Assembly (NCBI GenBank): GCA_035281585.1
Contig: DATEDP010000061.1
Location: 1 to 42,547 of the forward strand
Source: a bacterium
GTDB taxonomy: Bacteria; UBA10199; DSSB01
DNA length: 42,547 bases
Reading direction: 5' to 3'
The notes under the pieces are model-generated. The model had not been told where the DNA came from, ran no database searches, and saw nothing but the letters and a program-made list of their open reading frames with translations. The translations under genes and the position numbers were made by a program. Below, piece after piece: positions 16,813 through 25,133 of this stretch (position 1 is its first letter; each line of letters begins with the position of its first letter).

Positions 16813-17640
16813 TTAGCTGTCTTTGTGGTTGGTGATGAGCCGCAGGTTGTCCTGCGGCATGGGGGTGGTGTCATTGGGCGCGCCGCCCAGCAGCAGCTCG
16901 GAATCGCCGCGGTCGCGGCGGGAAAAATGGAAGGCTTCCTCGATGAGGCCCGAAGCGACGTAGGCCAAGGCGATGAAGAAGATCATCTCCGAGGGCGCCG
17001 CCGCCACCACGAAGAGCACACAGGCCAAGAAGACCAAGGCGAAGAAGGATTCCTTGCGCTTGAAGTTGATCTTCTTGAAATTGCGATAGGGAACGTTGCT
17101 GACCATCAACAGCGCCAAGCCGATGCTTAAGCCCAAGAGCAGGACGCTCGAAACCTCGACGTCGCCTTTCCAGCGGTGATGGAAGATGATGTAGGAAGCC
17201 AAGACGTAGGCCGCGGTCGGGATGGGCAGGCCTTGGAAATGCTTCTTCTCGACGTCCGAAATCTGGACATTGAACCGGGCCAAGCGAAGCGCCCCGCAAG
17301 TGAAGAAGAGGAAAGCCGCAGCAAAGCCGATCTGGTTGAAGTGATCGAGGGTCCAAGTGTAGGCCAAGACCGCCGGAGCCAAGCCGAAGCTGGCCAAGTC
17401 GCAGAGCGAGTCGTACTCGATGCCGAAATCGCTGTGAGTCCGAGTGAGGCGGGCCACCCGTCCATCCAGGGCGTCGAAGACGCCGGCCAAGAGGATCATC
17501 CAGGCGGCGAAGAGATGATCGCCCCGGATCGAATGGACGATCGACACGAAGCCGCAGAACAGCGAGGCGGTCGTGATCATGTTGGGAAGGATATAGATGC
17601 CCTTCCGAATACCCACTCTTTTGACTCGAACGTTGCTCAT
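16813..17640 (-). CDS. pssA: CDP-diacylglycerol--serine O-phosphatidyltransferase
   Basis: 275 residues, an integral membrane protein. The full CDP-alcohol phosphotransferase motif is visible: D56, D59-G60, A63-R64, G73, D77 and D81 in FDALDGRVARLTRTHSDFGI and the residues after it. The hydrophobic N-terminal and central segments and the GALRLARFNVQ region fit the PssA type II family. It makes phosphatidylserine from CDP-diacylglycerol and serine; the psd gene overlapping its start by 4 bp converts the product to phosphatidylethanolamine. The Glu/Arg-rich C-terminus (HFSRRDRGDSELLLGG) is likely cytoplasmic. Confidence 0.93.
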   Translation of the reverse strand: MSNVRVKRVGIRKGIYILPNMITTASLFCGFVSIVHSIRGDHLFAAWMILLAGVFDALDGRVARLTRTHSDFGIEYDSLCDLASFGLAPAVLAYTWTLDHFNQIGFAAAFLFFTCGALRLARFNVQISDVEKKHFQGLPIPTAAYVLASYIIFHHRWKGDVEVSSVLLLGLSIGLALLMVSNVPYRNFKKINFKRKESFFALVFLACVLFVVAAAPSEMIFFIALAYVASGLIEEAFHFSRRDRGDSELLLGGAPNDTTPMPQDNLRLITNHKDS

Positions 17641-18305
17641 GAAACCATCTTCGCCAGCGCCGTCGCGCCGGCGTTCACCTTATCTCCGGGCTTCACCAGG
17701 ACTTCCCAATCCGGGGGCATGCAAACTTCCATGCGGGAGCCGAAACGGATCATGCCGTAGCGCTGGCCGCGCTCCACCGGCACATCCTTGGGGAGATAGC
17801 AGACTATCCGCCGGGCCACAAGTCCCGCGATCTGGACGAAAGCCACGGTTTTGCCGGTTCGGGACCGCATCACCACCGCGTTCCGCTCGTTCTCCAAGCT
17901 GGCCTTGTCCAGGCTGGCCACGAAGAATTTGCCCGGAAAGTAGTGGATTTCCTTCACTTCTCCGTCGCAGGGGATCCGGTTGACGTGAACGTTGAAGGGG
18001 CTCATGAAGATGCTCACCTTGCGGTGCTTTTCCTTCACGTAGGGCCCGGTCTCCAACTCCTCGATCTTCAAAACCGTCCCGTCGGCCGGGCTGACCAAGA
18101 GCGAGGGGTCGCCGGGGGCCTGTCTCGGCGGATCGCGGAAAAAGTTGAGGCAGAAGAGGAAGGCGGCTCCGAAGACCAAGCCCAGCGGCCAGAAGAACCA
18201 GCCGCCGACCACCGCCAGCACCAAGCTGATCAGGAGAAAGGGATAGCCCTCCACCGCCAGGTAGGGAAAAGGCCCGCCCTTCATGATATTGCGGGCTTCA
18301 GACAT
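17637..18305 (-). CDS. psd: Phosphatidylserine decarboxylase (proenzyme)
   Basis: 222 residues, the short PSD-A type. An N-terminal membrane hairpin (about 22-52) precedes the catalytic domain with SPADGTV and IFMSPFNVHVNR. Self-cleavage is expected in MIRFGSRME between Gly189 and Ser190; the Ser becomes the pyruvoyl cofactor. It overlaps ilvN by 8 bp upstream and pssA by 4 bp downstream, so the phospholipid pair is translationally coupled to branched-chain amino acid genes. AAGGAAGAG precedes the start; an ATG seven codons in is a weaker alternative. Confidence 0.94.
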   Translation of the reverse strand: MSEARNIMKGGPFPYLAVEGYPFLLISLVLAVVGGWFFWPLGLVFGAAFLFCLNFFRDPPRQAPGDPSLLVSPADGTVLKIEELETGPYVKEKHRKVSIFMSPFNVHVNRIPCDGEVKEIHYFPGKFFVASLDKASLENERNAVVMRSRTGKTVAFVQIAGLVARRIVCYLPKDVPVERGQRYGMIRFGSRMEVCMPPDWEVLVKPGDKVNAGATALAKMVS

Positions 18306-18840
18306 TCTCTTCCTTGGCAGGCTCGGCCGAGAAGGCCATGAGGACGTTCTTGCCCTTCTGCATGGCGATGTTGCCGGTGCGGACGACCTCGAGAATCTCG
18401 AAAGGCTGGAGCTTCTTCAAAAGGGCCTCGTTGGCGCCGTGCTCGGCGACCACCTCGAGGATTGAGGTCCGGGGATCGCTGGAGTCGATCACCCGACCGC
18501 CGGCCTCGGCCGCGATCTTGCCCAGTTCGGCCTTGTCCTTGTCGCCGACCCGCACCTTGACCAGCATCAGCTCGCGGCGGACGCAATCCTCGCTCGAGAC
18601 GTCGACGACCTTGATGACGTCGATGAGGCGGTTGAGCTGCTTCAGGATCTGCTCGATGATGGTGGCGTTGCCGTGGGTGATGAGCGTCATCCGGCTGATC
18701 CTGGGATCGGGCGTCGGCGCGACCGAGAGCGCGTCGATGTTGAAGCCGCGGCCGGCGAACATGCCGGAGACCCGGGCCAAGACGCCGAACTCGTTCTCGA
18801 CCAAGACGGAAATGGTGTGGGTTTTCTCGTGCGAGTTCAT
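18298..18840 (-). CDS. ilvN: Acetolactate synthase small (regulatory) subunit
   Basis: 180 residues. The N-terminal ACT domain (HTISVLVENEFGVLARVSGM, GRGFNIDALSVAPT) binds valine in homologues. A C-terminal ALS_ss domain follows (RELMLVKVRVGDKDKAELGK, FEILEVVRTGNIAM). It activates and confers valine inhibition on the catalytic subunit IlvB, encoded 1 bp upstream. Confidence 0.95.
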   Translation of the reverse strand: MNSHEKTHTISVLVENEFGVLARVSGMFAGRGFNIDALSVAPTPDPRISRMTLITHGNATIIEQILKQLNRLIDVIKVVDVSSEDCVRRELMLVKVRVGDKDKAELGKIAAEAGGRVIDSSDPRTSILEVVAEHGANEALLKKLQPFEILEVVRTGNIAMQKGKNVLMAFSAEPAKEENV

Positions 18841-18841
18841 T

Positions 18842-20542
18842 TTATGCCAATACGATGTCGCTGACGGCGCCGCCCGCCGGCACCATCGGATAGACGTTGT
18901 CTTCCAGGGTGGTGACGAAATCGATCACCACCGGTTTGTCGCGGACCTTGAGGGCCGCTTCGATCACCGGCACCACCTCGTCCTTGACGCTGGCCCGCAG
19001 CCCGACCGCGCCGTAAGCCTCGGCCAGCTTGACGAAATCGGGCTGGGTGTTCATGTCGACCTCGGAATATCGGTTGTCGTAGAACAGCTCCTGCCATTGC
19101 CGAACCATGCCGAGGAAGCGGTTATTCATGATCGCGATGATGACCGGCGTTTTCCATTCCACCGCCGTCGCGAGCTCCTGGATGTTCATCTGGATGCTGC
19201 CGTCGCCGGTGATGCAGATCACGGTCTTGTCGGGATAAGCAAGCTGGGCGCCGATCGCGGCCGGGAAGCCGAAGCCCATGGTGCCCAAGCCGCCGGAGGT
19301 GCACCAGCGGTGAGGCTCTTTGAAATGGTAGAACTGGGCCGCCCACATCTGGTGCTGGCCGACGTCGGTGGTCACGATCGCCTCGCCCTTGGTGAGCTGG
19401 TAAAGCATGTCGATGACGTATTGGGCCCGGATCTCCTTGGGCCCCTGTTGGTAGCCCATCGGGGCCTTTTCCTTCCAAGCCTTGATCTGGTCCCACCAGG
19501 GCTGAATCTGCTGGTGGTATTTCCGGAGGAAGGCCGGATCGGCTTGGGCCAGCTGGATCATGTCCTTCAAGACGCTCTTCACGTCGCCGACGATCGGCAC
19601 GTCGACCGGAACGCTCTTGCCGACGTTGGCCGGATCGATGTCGATGTGGATCTTCTTGCTGTTCTTGGAGAACTCGCTGAGCTTTCCGGTGACCCGGTCG
19701 TCGAAGCGGGCGCCGATCGAGAAGAGCACGTCGCATTCGTTGATCGCCATGTTCGAATAATAGGTGCCGTGCATGCCGAGCATGCCCAGGCTCTGCTCGT
19801 CCAAGCCGGGAAAGGCGCCGAGGCCCATCAAGGTCATCGCCACCGGAATCTTGGTCAAATCGGCCAGCTGGCGCAGCTCGGCCGAGGCCCGGGCCAGCAC
19901 CGCCCCGCCGCCGACGTAGAAAAGCGGGCGCTTGGCGGTCTTGATCAGATCCCAGCCTTTCTTGATCTGACCGGGATGGCCCTGGCTCACTGCCCGTGGC
20001 GAGCGGACCTTGACCTGGTCGTAAGGCAGAATCTCGGCCTGATGGAGCTGGAGGTCCTTCGGAATGTCGACCAGCACCGGACCGGGCCGGCCGGTGACCG
20101 CAATATGAAAGGCCTCTTTCATGATGCGCTGGAGGTCGCGGACGTCTTTCACCAAATAATTGTGCTTGGTGCAGGGCCGAGTGATCCCGACGATGTCGGC
20201 TTCTTGAAAAGCGTCGTTGCCGATCATCGGCAGCGGAACCTGGCCCGAGATGACCACCATCGGAATGGAATCCATATAAGCCGTCGCCAAGCCGGTCACG
20301 GTGTTGGTGGCGCCGGGCCCCGAGGTCACCAAGGCGACGCCGGGCTTGCCGGTCACCCGGGCATAGCCGTCGGCGGCATGAACCGCCCCCTGCTCGTGCC
20401 GGACCAGGACGTGGCGGATCTCGGGCGCCTTGTAGAGCGCATCGTAGACATGGAGGATGGCGCCGCCGGGATAACCGAAGATCAGGTCGACTCCCTCGTC
20501 CTTGAGGGCCTGGATGAAAATTTGAGCACCGGTGAGCTTCAT
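18842..20542 (-). CDS. ilvB: Acetolactate synthase large (catalytic) subunit
   Basis: 566 residues. A ThDP- and FAD-dependent enzyme condensing two pyruvates to 2-acetolactate (or pyruvate plus 2-oxobutyrate) for valine, leucine and isoleucine. Signatures: FGYPGGAILHVYDAL, the catalytic Glu in RHEQGAVHAADGYAR, GPGATNTVTGLATAYMDSIP, and the C-terminal ThDP motif GDGSIQMNIQELATA ending in NN. First gene of the five-gene cluster. No convincing Shine-Dalgarno precedes the ATG, and the promoter candidate lies only about a dozen bases upstream. Confidence 0.96.
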   Translation of the reverse strand: MKLTGAQIFIQALKDEGVDLIFGYPGGAILHVYDALYKAPEIRHVLVRHEQGAVHAADGYARVTGKPGVALVTSGPGATNTVTGLATAYMDSIPMVVISGQVPLPMIGNDAFQEADIVGITRPCTKHNYLVKDVRDLQRIMKEAFHIAVTGRPGPVLVDIPKDLQLHQAEILPYDQVKVRSPRAVSQGHPGQIKKGWDLIKTAKRPLFYVGGGAVLARASAELRQLADLTKIPVAMTLMGLGAFPGLDEQSLGMLGMHGTYYSNMAINECDVLFSIGARFDDRVTGKLSEFSKNSKKIHIDIDPANVGKSVPVDVPIVGDVKSVLKDMIQLAQADPAFLRKYHQQIQPWWDQIKAWKEKAPMGYQQGPKEIRAQYVIDMLYQLTKGEAIVTTDVGQHQMWAAQFYHFKEPHRWCTSGGLGTMGFGFPAAIGAQLAYPDKTVICITGDGSIQMNIQELATAVEWKTPVIIAIMNNRFLGMVRQWQELFYDNRYSEVDMNTQPDFVKLAEAYGAVGLRASVKDEVVPVIEAALKVRDKPVVIDFVTTLEDNVYPMVPAGGAVSDIVLA

Positions 20543-20554
20543 AGGAAAATTAGC

Positions 20555-20582
20555 TTTATGCTAAGTAAATCAAAGAAGTCAA
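20555..20582 (-). promoter_or_regulatory. Candidate promoter of the ilvB cluster, implying a near-leaderless mRNA
   Basis: On the minus strand TTGACT (20582-20577) and CATAAA (20560-20555) are 16 nt apart. The -10 box ends 12 nt from the ilvB ATG at 20542, so the transcript would begin about 5-6 nt before the start codon. That agrees with the lack of a clear ribosome binding site. Confidence 0.45.
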
Positions 20583-20588
20583 AGGGGT

Positions 20589-20719
20589 TCACCCTCCCCC
20601 CTCGCGGGGGAGGGTGGCCGAAGGCCGGGAGAGGGGGCGTGGCGTTAAAAGAGTGCTTGCTATGCCACGCCCCCTCTCCCGCCCCTTCGGGGCACCCTCT
20701 CCCGCGAAGGGAGAGGGTC
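20589..20719. repeat. Palindromic repeat, family B, two-armed copy
   Basis: Left arm ACCCTCCCCCCTCGCGGGGG plus AGGGTGGCCGAAGGCC-GGGAGAGGGGGCGTGGC; the right arm is its inverse, ending CCCTCTCCCGCGAAGGGAGA-GGGTCA; the centre holds GTTAAAAGAGTGCTTGCTA. The centre matches, inverted, the tail of the single-arm copy at 4703-4790. Its last bases provide the TGA stop of the DUF465 gene. Confidence 0.85.
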
Positions 20720-20942
20720 AGGATTTCCGCAGCTTGTCTAAAATATCTTCTATTCTTGTTTTTCCCTTTAATTTATCGACCTGTAGACGTTTTTTCTCAA
20801 CCTTCTCTTCATTGGTGAGAAAGGGCTTTTTCTCCAGCTTCTTCAAGCTCGCCTCCAGCTTTTGATGCTTCGACCAAAGCGTCTTCAGCTCGGCGTTGGA
20901 ATCGAGGTGGCTTTCGAGCAAGTCCAGGTCGCGGGCATTCAT
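20718..20942 (-). CDS. DUF465 (YdcH-like) small coiled-coil protein
   Basis: 74 residues. The start is ATG 20942, overlapping the tsaB stop by 4 bp; the frame is open upstream but antisense-like. The pattern NAELKTLWSKHQKLEASLKK, KKPFLTNEEKVEKKRLQVDK, ending IEDILDKLRKS, is characteristic of DUF465: a short charged helical hairpin, function not established. Last gene of the rpsB-to-tsaB operon. Its TGA stop lies on the edge of the family B repeat. Confidence 0.85.
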   Translation of the reverse strand: MNARDLDLLESHLDSNAELKTLWSKHQKLEASLKKLEKKPFLTNEEKVEKKRLQVDKLKGKTRIEDILDKLRKS

Positions 20943-21667
20943 GGTCCCTCTCCTTCTTGTTCGCTTTTCCGGTGGAGCCGGTTCTCCGCTTCGGAGACCC
21001 TGAGATACTCGGGCTTCAGCTCGGCCGCGGTCAGGGCCTTTCCCTGCTGGAAAAGCCGGAGCCCGAGCTGGCCCAAAGCCGCCGGGCTGACGTGATCGTA
21101 GCGCCCTTCCTCGACCCATTCCAAATCCGAAATTTCGGCCAGCCGATTTCCGTAAGCCGCAACCGCATCGCCGACCAAGAGCTTCCGGCCCGACAAGCGG
21201 CCGAGGGTCTCCAGCCAAAGCTCGACCGGCCAAGCCCGGTCGGCTTCCAGCGCCACCGGGTAGATTTCGTCCCTCGAATAAATGCCGGAAAAGACCTCGC
21301 CGCAGTGGGCATCGAGGCAAGGGACGACGTATTCGGCATTCTCCAAGAGCGGAAAGGCCAAGGCCGCCAAGGTCGAGATTCCGGCCACCGGCTTGGGGTG
21401 ACGGGCGCAAAGCCCCTTCACCGTGCTCATGCCGATGCGCAGCCCGGTGAAGGAGCCGGGGCCGATTGTCAGGGCGTAAACATCCACGTCCTCCAGCCTC
21501 CATCCCGCCGCCTGGAGAGCCGAGTCGATCGAGGCCAGCAGGGTCTCGCTGTGCGAGGCCGGCTTCAAAAGCAAGCTTTCGTGGAGCAGATCTTCACCGT
21601 GAAGGGCGGCGACGCCCTGGCTGCGTCCCGAGGTGTCGATGGCCAGAAGACGCAAGGGCTCCGCCAT
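20939..21667 (-). CDS. tsaB: tRNA threonylcarbamoyladenosine biosynthesis protein TsaB
   Basis: 242 residues, an ASKHA-fold protein of the TsaB/YeaZ family. Visible: N-terminal LLAIDTSGRSQGVAAL, the conserved HSETLLASIDSAL, TIGPGSFTGLRIGMSTVKGL, and SLASMPTAA-like variation absent, i.e. the region LDAHCGEVFSGIY is the usual D-A-R-x-G-E-V position with His for Arg. With TsaD and TsaE it forms the t6A37 tRNA-modification complex; those genes are not in the window. The ATG overlaps the rseP stop by one base (TAATG). Confidence 0.93.
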   Translation of the reverse strand: MAEPLRLLAIDTSGRSQGVAALHGEDLLHESLLLKPASHSETLLASIDSALQAAGWRLEDVDVYALTIGPGSFTGLRIGMSTVKGLCARHPKPVAGISTLAALAFPLLENAEYVVPCLDAHCGEVFSGIYSRDEIYPVALEADRAWPVELWLETLGRLSGRKLLVGDAVAAYGNRLAEISDLEWVEEGRYDHVSPAALGQLGLRLFQQGKALTAAELKPEYLRVSEAENRLHRKSEQEGEGP

Positions 21668-23025
21668 TAGAACAGGCCCTTCACCTTGTCCAAGATACCT
21701 CGGAAGCCCCAGACCGAGTCGATGTCGTTGACCGTCACGACGACCATCAGAGTGAGCAGCAGGAACATCCCGACTTGCTGGGCGACCAATCGTTTTTTCA
21801 TCGAGAGCGCCCGGCCGGCGATCCCCTCGTAGGCCATGAAAAGCAAATGCCCGCCGTCGAGCACCGGGATCGGCAATAGATTCAAGACCCCGAGCTGAAT
21901 GCTGAGGAAAGCCAGCAGGTAAAGGAAGTTGCCCAAGCCCTGCTCGGCGGCCTTGGCCGAGATCTGAGCGATGCGCACCGGGCCGCCCAGATCCTTATAG
22001 GAAGCTTTCAAGGTGACCAGGTCTTTCAAGACCTTAAAGGTCAGGCCGAACAGCATGAGGTTTTCGCGCACGCCCTTCCGGAAAGCCTCGGCAAAGCCGT
22101 ATTTCAGCTTTTGGTAATTCTCGGGATTGCTGCCCTTGGCCACGCCGATGACGTACTTCTTGAGCTCGGCATTGTAGAGCGGAACCGCCTTCAGCTCCTT
22201 TTCTTCGCCGTCGCGCGTCACCTTGAGGGCGATTTCCTTGCCTTGGGAAGCGTTGACCTTGTCGGCCATTGCCGGCCAGTCGGCGATCGCTTGGCCATTG
22301 ATCGCGACCACCCGATCGCCGATCTTGAGACCGGCGGCCTCGGCCGGCGATCCCGGCTGGAAGCCTCCGACCACCGGATCCATGTCGAAGAAGAAGATCG
22401 GCTCGAGACCGACGTAGGCGCCACCGCCTTCGGCTGGGGTCAGCTGGACGGTCTTGTCGATCAGCTGATCGCCCCGCTTCACCTTAAACTTGATTTCGCT
22501 GCCGGCGGGCTTGGCGATGCCCTTCAAGACCTTGTCCCAAGAAGCGACGTCCTCGCCATCAACTTGGACGATCAAATCGCCCTTTTCGAAGCCGGCCGAG
22601 GCTGCCGGCGTCTCGGCTTGGACGCCGATCAGGGTGGGCGCCTGGCGGAGGTATTTCGGCTCTTGGCGGCCGACCATGAACACCAGCGGCATCAGGATGA
22701 AAGGCAGGATCAGGTTCATCGCCGGCCCGGCCAGGACCACTTGGATGCGGGCCCAGAGCGGCTTGCTCGAGAAGGCCCGGGGATCGTCGAGCGGCACGAT
22801 CTCGCCCTCCTCGAAGTCCTCCTGCCCGCTCATTTTGACATAACCGCCCAGGGGCAAAAGCGAGAGGCAGTATTCGGTCTCGCCGATTTTGACGCCGATG
22901 TGGGGGCCGAAGCCGAGCGAGAAGCGCTCGACCCGGATGCCGTTGGCCTTGGCGACGAGGAAGTGGCCGAGCTCATGGATGAAGATCAAGAGGCCTAAGC
23001 CTAAGATGAAATATAAGATGGTCAT
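21667..23025 (-). CDS. rseP: RIP metalloprotease RseP (site-2 protease)
   Basis: 452 residues, typical for RseP. Zinc motif HELGH at 17-21 in the first membrane helix; SLGFGPHIGVKIGETEYCLS and LLPLGGYVKMSGQEDFEEGE follow. Two PDZ domains sit in the periplasmic loop (ETPAASAGFEKGDLIVQVDG; GSPAEAAGLKIGDRVVAING). The second metal motif is NLLPIPVLDGGHL near the C-terminus. In homologues it cleaves anti-sigma factors and leftover signal peptides in the inner membrane. It is separated from dxr by the family A repeat, and only a weak GAGAAGAG-type ribosome binding site precedes the ATG. Confidence 0.95.
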   Translation of the reverse strand: MTILYFILGLGLLIFIHELGHFLVAKANGIRVERFSLGFGPHIGVKIGETEYCLSLLPLGGYVKMSGQEDFEEGEIVPLDDPRAFSSKPLWARIQVVLAGPAMNLILPFILMPLVFMVGRQEPKYLRQAPTLIGVQAETPAASAGFEKGDLIVQVDGEDVASWDKVLKGIAKPAGSEIKFKVKRGDQLIDKTVQLTPAEGGGAYVGLEPIFFFDMDPVVGGFQPGSPAEAAGLKIGDRVVAINGQAIADWPAMADKVNASQGKEIALKVTRDGEEKELKAVPLYNAELKKYVIGVAKGSNPENYQKLKYGFAEAFRKGVRENLMLFGLTFKVLKDLVTLKASYKDLGGPVRIAQISAKAAEQGLGNFLYLLAFLSIQLGVLNLLPIPVLDGGHLLFMAYEGIAGRALSMKKRLVAQQVGMFLLLTLMVVVTVNDIDSVWGFRGILDKVKGLF

Positions 23026-23039
23026 AGTTCTCTTCTCTT

Positions 23040-23153
23040 ACCCCCCTTTGAAAAAGGGGGGACAAGGGGGGATTTGACGGATTCGGCAAAGCAACCCAGA
23101 TGCTGATCGCCGACGCTTTAAATCCCCCCTACCCCCCTTTTTCAAAGGGGGGT
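23040..23153. repeat. Repeat family A, MITE-like element between dxr and rseP
   Basis: About 35-bp imperfect terminal inverted repeats (ACCCCCCTTTGAAAAAGG... GGGGGGATTT, with a 2-nt indel between ends) flank a core beginning GACGGATTCGGCAAAGCAAC. The core aligns without gaps, at about three quarters identity, to the reverse complement of the core at 25134-25246. No ORF inside. Confidence 0.88.
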
Positions 23154-23161
23154 TCTTAATT

Positions 23162-24313
23162 TTATGCCGCCGCTAACTCGGTCGCCCGGCGCCTAGCCCA
23201 GGCATCGGCCTCGACGATCTGCTCCAAGGAACGCGGGGTCACGGCCGAGTGGCCTTGCAAAGTTTCCTCGACCAAGGCCGCGATGTTGGTGAAGCCGATC
23301 TTGCGGTCGAGGAAGCGCTGAACCGCGATCTCGTTGGCGGCGTTGAGCACCGCCGGCATGGTTCCGCCGGCCCGCATCGCCTGCTTGGCCAGTTTGAGGC
23401 ACCGGAACTTGTCCTCGTCGGGCTCGAAGAAGGTCAAGCCGGCGAGCTTGGTCAGATCGAGCGAGGGCAAATCGTTGGGGTAACGGTCGGGATAGCTCAA
23501 GGCGTAGGAAATCGGCACCCGCATGTCGGGCAGCCCGAGCTGGGCCATGACCGAGCTGTCTTGGAACTCGACCATCGAATGGATGATGCTCTGGGGATGG
23601 ACGCAGACGTCGAGCTGATCGGGGCCGATGCTGAAGAGCCAGCGGGCTTCGATCAGCTCCAAGCCCTTGTTCATCAAGGTCGCCGAATCGATGGTGATCT
23701 TGGCGCCCATCGACCAATTGGGGTGCTTCAAGGCCTGCTCGACCGTGACCGAGGCGAACTCTTCCTTGGGCTTGTGGAGGAAGGGCCCGCCGCTGGCGGT
23801 GAGGATGAGGCGCCGCACCCGTTTGGAGTCCTCGCCGTTGAGGCATTGGAAGATCGCGGAATGCTCGCTGTCGACCGGGAAAATCTTGATGCCGCGGCGG
23901 GCGGCGGCGGCGTTCATGAACTCGCCGGCGACCACCATCGTCTCCTTGTTGGCCAAGGCGATGTCCTTGCCGGCCTCGATCGCGGCCAGGGTCGGCTGCA
24001 AGCCGGCGGCGCCGACGATGGCCGACACCACGACTTGCGACTCGGGATGGGCCGCGACTTGAATGGCCCCGGCCTCGCCCCAGAGAACCTCGGTGCCCGA
24101 GCCAAGCTCGGCCCGCAGAGCCGCGGCGTCGGCCTCGGAGCCGACCGAAACCAAAGCCGGGCCGAATTCCCGGATCTGCTCCCGAACCTTTTCGAGGTTG
24201 CGGCCGCAAGCCATCGCGACCACTTTCAATCTTTCGGGATTGCGGCGGACGACGTCGAGGGTCGAGGTCCCGATCGAGCCGGTGGAGCCGAGCAGTGAGA
24301 TTTTTTTCATCAT
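23162..24313 (-). CDS. dxr: 1-deoxy-D-xylulose 5-phosphate reductoisomerase
   Basis: 383 residues. Second step of the MEP isoprenoid pathway (DXP to MEP, NADPH-dependent). Visible: the N-terminal NADPH motif LLGSTGSIGTSTLDVVRRNP, ALANKETMVVAGEFMN, the metal/substrate region PVDSEHSAIFQCL, LTASGGPFLHKP, HPNWSMGAKITIDSATLMNK, and VHPQSIIHSMVEFQDSS. The start has two consecutive Met codons (24313, 24310). It lies 4 bp downstream of cdsA, and its product feeds the undecaprenyl diphosphate made by UppS in the same operon. Confidence 0.96.
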   Translation of the reverse strand: MMKKISLLGSTGSIGTSTLDVVRRNPERLKVVAMACGRNLEKVREQIREFGPALVSVGSEADAAALRAELGSGTEVLWGEAGAIQVAAHPESQVVVSAIVGAAGLQPTLAAIEAGKDIALANKETMVVAGEFMNAAAARRGIKIFPVDSEHSAIFQCLNGEDSKRVRRLILTASGGPFLHKPKEEFASVTVEQALKHPNWSMGAKITIDSATLMNKGLELIEARWLFSIGPDQLDVCVHPQSIIHSMVEFQDSSVMAQLGLPDMRVPISYALSYPDRYPNDLPSLDLTKLAGLTFFEPDEDKFRCLKLAKQAMRAGGTMPAVLNAANEIAVQRFLDRKIGFTNIAALVEETLQGHSAVTPRSLEQIVEADAWARRRATELAAA

Positions 24314-24317
24314 CGGG

Positions 24318-25121
24318 TCATCCCCTCAAGTAGGAGGCATAGTAATAGACAAAGGGCGCGGTAAAAAGCAACGCGTCGATTCGGTCGAGGAGGCCGCCGT
24401 GGCCCGGGATCAGGTTGCCGCTGTCCTTCACTCCAACCGAGCGCTTGAGCATCGATTCCGACAGGTCGCCCAGCGGACCGATGAAGCCGACCGCCAAACC
24501 GACCCAAACGCAATCTCCGACGCTCAGATCGCCCGGAATCAAGAGGCGGGTGATCAGGGCGGCGACGACGCTCAAGCCGGTGCCTCCGATCAGACCCTCG
24601 ATCGTCTTGCCCGGCGAGACGTGGGGCGCCAGCTTGTGCTTCCCGATGGTCCGGCCGACCAAATACGCCCCGGTATCGGCGCCGAAGGTGCTGGCCAAAA
24701 CCAAGAGCAGCCAGGAAGCCCCCGAGGGAAGGTCGCGAATCAGGCCCAGGAAGGAAAGCATGAGTCCGGCATAGAGGATCGAGAAGAAGGTCGCGGTGAC
24801 CTGGCTCAAGACCACTTCGTTGACGTGGCGCCGGAAGAGATAAAAGACGAGGGTCGCGACCAGGACGACCGGCGTGCCGATGGTGAAGGCCGGCAGATGG
24901 GGCTGGCCGAGCATCAGGAAGGCCAAATAGAGCGTCCCGGCGATCACCGGAAAGGCCATTGAAGTGGTCGGATGAGGCGGCAAAATCATCCGGGCGCATT
25001 CGTGGATGGCCAAGGCGCCGATCCCCGCGATCACCAGCTTGAGCGGCAAGGGCGGCAAGAAAAAGATCAGCAGGATGACGACGGCCGCCAAAACCAGGCC
25101 GGTGATCACACGGGTAGCCAT
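24318..25121 (-). CDS. cdsA: Phosphatidate cytidylyltransferase (CDP-diacylglycerol synthase)
   Basis: 267 residues from ATG 25121, chosen for its AGGAG five bases upstream; the frame is open further but through the family A repeat (translating as PPFFKGG). About eight hydrophobic membrane segments. The C-terminal CdsA signature is present: SPGKTIEGLIGGTGLSVVAA and GLAVGFIGPLGDLSESMLKR followed by VGVKDSGNLIPGHGGLLDRI. It converts phosphatidic acid and CTP to CDP-diacylglycerol, the substrate of PssA encoded downstream. Confidence 0.94.
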   Translation of the reverse strand: MATRVITGLVLAAVVILLIFFLPPLPLKLVIAGIGALAIHECARMILPPHPTTSMAFPVIAGTLYLAFLMLGQPHLPAFTIGTPVVLVATLVFYLFRRHVNEVVLSQVTATFFSILYAGLMLSFLGLIRDLPSGASWLLLVLASTFGADTGAYLVGRTIGKHKLAPHVSPGKTIEGLIGGTGLSVVAALITRLLIPGDLSVGDCVWVGLAVGFIGPLGDLSESMLKRSVGVKDSGNLIPGHGGLLDRIDALLFTAPFVYYYASYLRG

Positions 25122-25133
25122 TTTGCTCCTAAA

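Noticed and set aside
18314-20818. 834-codon open frame on the plus strand opposite ilvB/ilvN
   Set aside because: It is antisense to two unmistakable genes; long antisense frames are common in GC-rich DNA with this codon bias, and the translation has no family features.
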